NCBI RefSeq assembly: GCF_910592395.1
Contig: NC_088322.1
Span: 14,133,431 to 14,193,430 of the forward strand
DNA from: Lineus longissimus
Lineage: Eukaryota > Nemertea > Pilidiophora > Heteronemertea > Lineidae
Length of the DNA: 60,000 bases
Direction of reading: 5' to 3'
Part shown: in pieces, positions 55,986 to 60,000 of the stretch
Layout: every line of letters begins with the position of its first letter
Numbering within the stretch: the stretch's first letter is position 1
Notes under the pieces: generated by a model
The model's database searches: none
The model's input: only the letters and a program-made list of their open reading frames with translations
Told to the model about the DNA's origin: nothing
Made by a program: the position numbers and the translations under genes

Positions 55986-58900
55986 GTAGGATCCAATACA
56001 GTCAGTTTTCAAATTTTTTTACTTAGCATGCGGCACTTTTGGAGAGCCCCGCTTACTCACTGCTAGTGCTGGCATGCTAACTTCGCTTTTATACTCTGAT
56101 AACTTTTATGGAGTTTGTGCAGTGACGTCACTTTTGACCGGCAGTCCACACTGCTGACGTCATGTATGATATCTGCCGTGGTAAATGTCATGACACCTCT
56201 CTTTACCACAATGATAAATTGTTCAAGATGGAACAGGGATGTAAATTTCATGCCAATCTTACCAATAAAATGGCCGATTTTTCTGTGATGGTGACATCTG
56301 CACAGACTCTAATAGCACAACCCACAAACTTTCTATCATAAAACTGCTACCAGAAATGATACTCCCATTCTACAGTCAGAAATATGACTTTCTTCTTCAT
56401 GTCAGAAGATTAGGCACTGAGCGGCCTACATTGCTTGTGCTGGCCTGCTCACTTCGCTTTCAACACTCAAATTAGCTCACATCATCACAGCCCCAGTTGT
56501 TCCATTAACTTACTGTCGTAAAATCTGTATATTTTCAAACTCTCAGCTTCCTTCAAGACATGAATGCTGGATGTTTTAAGCTTTAGCTGGAAATTTGTCT
56601 TCTCTCAATTTTGTGCATGTTCCACTAAATGTCTTTTATAGAAATATTGATTCCAAAGCCTGAAAGAAGTGAACTCAATGGTTGAGACACCATGGTGCCA
56701 TATTAATGGCTCTACCAGCGTGACGAATAGATTTCCAGTAAAAATAGACCTGCTCAATCTTTTCTCAAACAAATCTAAAGGGGTGTATAGTACTTGCCTT
56801 CCACCCCTCAGTTTCACCGGTCACAAAGGATGGGGCAGGTCTATTATCACTGGGAATCCCATGCTAGTAGGGTCACTGATCGGCCACCCGGCCACCGTGG
56901 ACGCTAGAGTCAAAATAGAAATGACCAAACTGCGTTAATGGAAATGAACTCTTTGCCTGCTGTGGGATATCTGCTCTGTTTTTCATCTTGTTTATTTTTG
57001 GCGGTAATAAATTACATGAAATGACTAATAATTCACTGATTGCTACCAATTGGTGCAGTAGTGTACTTAATGAGGCACATACTATTATGTTGATTCTGCA
57101 TGGTATATTTCATATGTACAGATACAGAATATGTAATACAGTGTTGAGTGATGCTATGAAATCTTTGCTGCTTTTCACTTTCAGTATTGAGGATCTTAAG
57201 TGTCGATGGGTTAAGACGAGTAGTTTTAAAGAAAAGTGTTAGCTGCTAAAATCATGACTGGAAATGGCTAGTTTTGGACCTCAGATCAAAATGTCAAGTC
57301 TATTTTAGTTCTATTCTCAGATGATAGATGTCTCTTGGGGCAGCATATCAATTATCTAATGCTATACCCTATCATTCATGTCATTAGATTATCTATCAGC
57401 ATCTATTGATTGGTGTAGTTCGCTTGTTCAACACTAGGTGCAGCTTATTTGTCTTCACCTTCATTGATTGTCACTGTGACCTCAAGAAGGATGGCCAACT
57501 GGAAGTTCGTAATGGAAGAGTTCATACAACCTGTGAAGAGGTTGAATTCCTCGTAACCTCTCCTCAAAGATGCCGTAAAAGACCTCTTCCACCAAGATAC
57601 TTACTGCTGCGCTGAGAAACTGCCAGGCTGTCAGTTTAGCATGCAATAGCCTATATAGTGCTATTTGTCAACTTAGGCTTAGCCAAAATAACATTGGAAA
57701 AATGCTTGACCCGAATATCCAAAAATTGGAAATCAAATTTACCGTCTGGTTGTTTATTTCCTTAACCTCCACCGAGCAGATGGCCTGTTTCCTCGACATA
57801 CACTCACTCTGGCTATACCCTTCAGTTCTATCACCATGGCAACACATGGCGAGATCGACATTTCTTTATTTTGCTTTCCATGGTAACAGTATGGTCACCT
57901 TGACTGGTGGGCTGTCGTGGGGATGTGAGCTAGATTGATGAAATTTTGGAAGGGGACTGTCTGAATGATCAATTCATTAGATCAGACAACATGAAGTCTT
58001 GCTACTTTATATATCCACTATGCTTTTATTCACCAACTATCACCGCATCCAACGCTGATATCCAGATTATACTTTCTGCTTCAGCCAGTGCCTCTGTCTG
58101 AGAAAGGCTTTCTCCCAATCGGAAGTTTGGTTACAATCAATCTTAGGAGGAATACCGCCAATCATTCTAGCTGTGTTTTAGATACAACCACAGGCCAAAC
58201 ATAACATTTTGAGCACAATTTCTCCATCTTTTTTCATAATTTTCCAGCTCATACAGCCATAATGCAATAAATTACTTCAAAAACAACAATATTCATCTAA
58301 AAGATTTTTTTTAACTTCGTTTTCATGTGGCACAGTCATATATGGCAACCACTGCCAGAGACATCTGCCAGTCTTGCTGATAAACTCGGGAATGGGGAGG
58401 ACATTCCCAGGAAATCCTACCTCGAAACCGAGGATTGCCCTCGAAAAATGTGGTGCTGATTCTCCAGGGTGAAAAATAGCCCGAATAAATCGATACATTT
58501 CTATACAGTTGAAAGTTAACGCTTAATGCTTCTCAACTACAGACACACCCAAAAGATCACAGCAAAGCATATGTAACCTCAGGCTAATTTCCGGTAATAG
58601 TTTCCTCAAAATCAATATAAACTAGGCTGAATTTCAAGCTGAGTTTATTGTGATTTATGTGCGTTTTAATGCTAGCAATCACCACTTGAGCATGGGGAAT
58701 AATTCTATGGTGGGGTGGACTTGTTTGATGTTCTACTTTATGTTTAGCATTTCAAGAGTGAAAGTCGCTGTGGAAAGAAATTGATTGATAATTGATTGGT
58801 TTTCATGATAGGTTGGACTTGAAAAGCTGTGCCCAATCGTTACCCAATTTTCGTCAGAAATAGCCACCTCTCTAGCTTAATATAAGTGGTGATTTGAGAG

Positions 58901-60000
58901 GAGGTGGCCATCGGGGAGAAAGTTGTGTCCCAAATCTTTACAATTATTTGCCATGTGTCGGTCGTATTTTGAGATGACTCCCCCCATGCATCAGAATGTC
59001 TGGCGATGGCTACCCCCTCATGATCCCGTCAGTTACCCTATGAGATGCCCCGTTCCATCGATGACTTGCGTGACATAATGGCGGACAGAATAAGGGAAGG
59101 CAATGCAGCAACATCACTTGCATCATCTGATTGGCTTGCCATTACGTCACCTCAAACATCAGTATGCAGATCACACCCAATCACAATCATTTGAGATAGC
59201 CCCTTTAAACATATTAACAAATATTTTTCAGACGGCCTCCTCATCTCATTATCTAATTGCATAGATTGCCCCCCCCCCCCATTATATCAAATAACTTAAG
59301 ATGCCCATACTGTCTGATCAATTTTCATTCGTTCTTGACACATTAATATATCTCGGAGATTCCCCCTCCTATCACATCTCCGTCAAAATCACAAATCTAA
59401 TATCTGTTATTGATCATGACAATCATATCCAAGATTACTTGCCTCGTTTATGTTTCCGTGACAACCTTTGACACATCCCCTACCCACAATTCCTTGCGCT
59501 GGCAAGGAGTTCTTCGGATCTCATCTTGGGGTGTGTTGACACCATCAGAAGTCTTGGGCTTCGGCTGATGTTTGGTGGATATTCCACGGATTCGCGTTCA
59601 TGATCAAAGGATTCTAGAAATGTGTGGCATTTAATTCATGTGTGCGAAGTTTGAAACGATTGATTCACTTTAGGATCTGTTGAAATGAATCTTTGTATTT
59701 TCAAATTTGTGCCAAGTTATAAATTATTCAAATCGATTAGAATTTTTACTTGGTTTTAAACAGATTTGAAGAGTGGCGTTATTTGATTTGTGATTTAAAA
59801 AATTAAAATTTTCAAATAGGTTTGAGTAGAAATTGAGAAAGTGTGTGGATGTCAACTCTGTTTTGTGATTCTTGGAATGGGGTGGTTCCTGATTTGTCAA
59901 ATTTGGTCAAATCTGTCAAATTTTCAATAGTTTGATTTTGGCGAATGTTATTTCAGCTGAATTGACGTTTCTTTTAAGTGGATTGCATCTCCGTCACATC
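55986..60000. other. 5' part of intron 21
   Basis: It starts gtagga and no DH2-like or linker exon is recognisable to the window end. Two diverged copies of a segment of about 40 bp (tagtgctggcatgctaactt at about 56063; tgtgctggcctgctcacttc at about 56436) and a C12 run (59269-59280) are the only patterned sequences I see. Confidence 0.65.
59269..59280 (+). repeat. C12 homopolymer
   Basis: Twelve consecutive C, length probably variable. No other significance seen. Confidence 0.9.

Overview
This window is eukaryotic genomic DNA, most likely from an invertebrate animal (probably a marine bilaterian, judged from the protein sequence and repeat content; the phylum cannot be settled by eye). It lies inside one very large plus-strand gene, the single-copy orthologue of vertebrate TRIO and KALRN (Drosophila Trio, C. 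elegans unc-73), a spectrin-repeat RhoGEF. I place 21 coding exons between 319 and 55985. All have AG acceptors and GT donors, and their phases chain without a break into 3141 bp, or 1047 codons. The SEC14 domain and first spectrin repeats must lie upstream. The second DH-PH pair and any C-terminal Ig or kinase domains must lie downstream.

Layout: 0.3-8.6 kb carries ten exons for the C-terminal spectrin repeats. 8.9-11.6 kb carries seven exons for GEF1 (DH1 plus PH1) and a Ser-rich linker. A 14.6 kb intron follows, then the SH3 exon (26220-26466), a 10.9 kb intron, two linker exons (37389-37479 and 37984-38134), a 17.8 kb intron, and a last linker exon (55911-55985). From 55986 to the end I recognise no exon. 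A candidate alternative first exon (55111-55275) would encode a basic, cysteine-containing N-terminus and joins in frame to 55911. It could give a short isoform carrying only GEF2, as known for the vertebrate and nematode relatives.

The introns are rich in repeats. Intron 2 holds a tandem array of a 157-bp unit derived from exon 2 itself: 13 partial ghost copies of the spectrin-repeat exon with degraded splice donors. Other intronic items are 22-bp, 21-bp and 38-bp minisatellites, degenerate repeats of about 207 bp, a 174-bp tandem duplication, an inverted pair of TTAA-flanked MITEs able to form a long hairpin, a TA-flanked palindromic MITE family (four copies or fragments), two minus-strand LINE 3'-end fragments, several tRNA-like/SINE heads, and one unexplained antisense open frame of 187-203 codons.

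I see no prokaryotic features, CRISPR array or rRNA. Apart from the host gene, no second gene is firmly supported.
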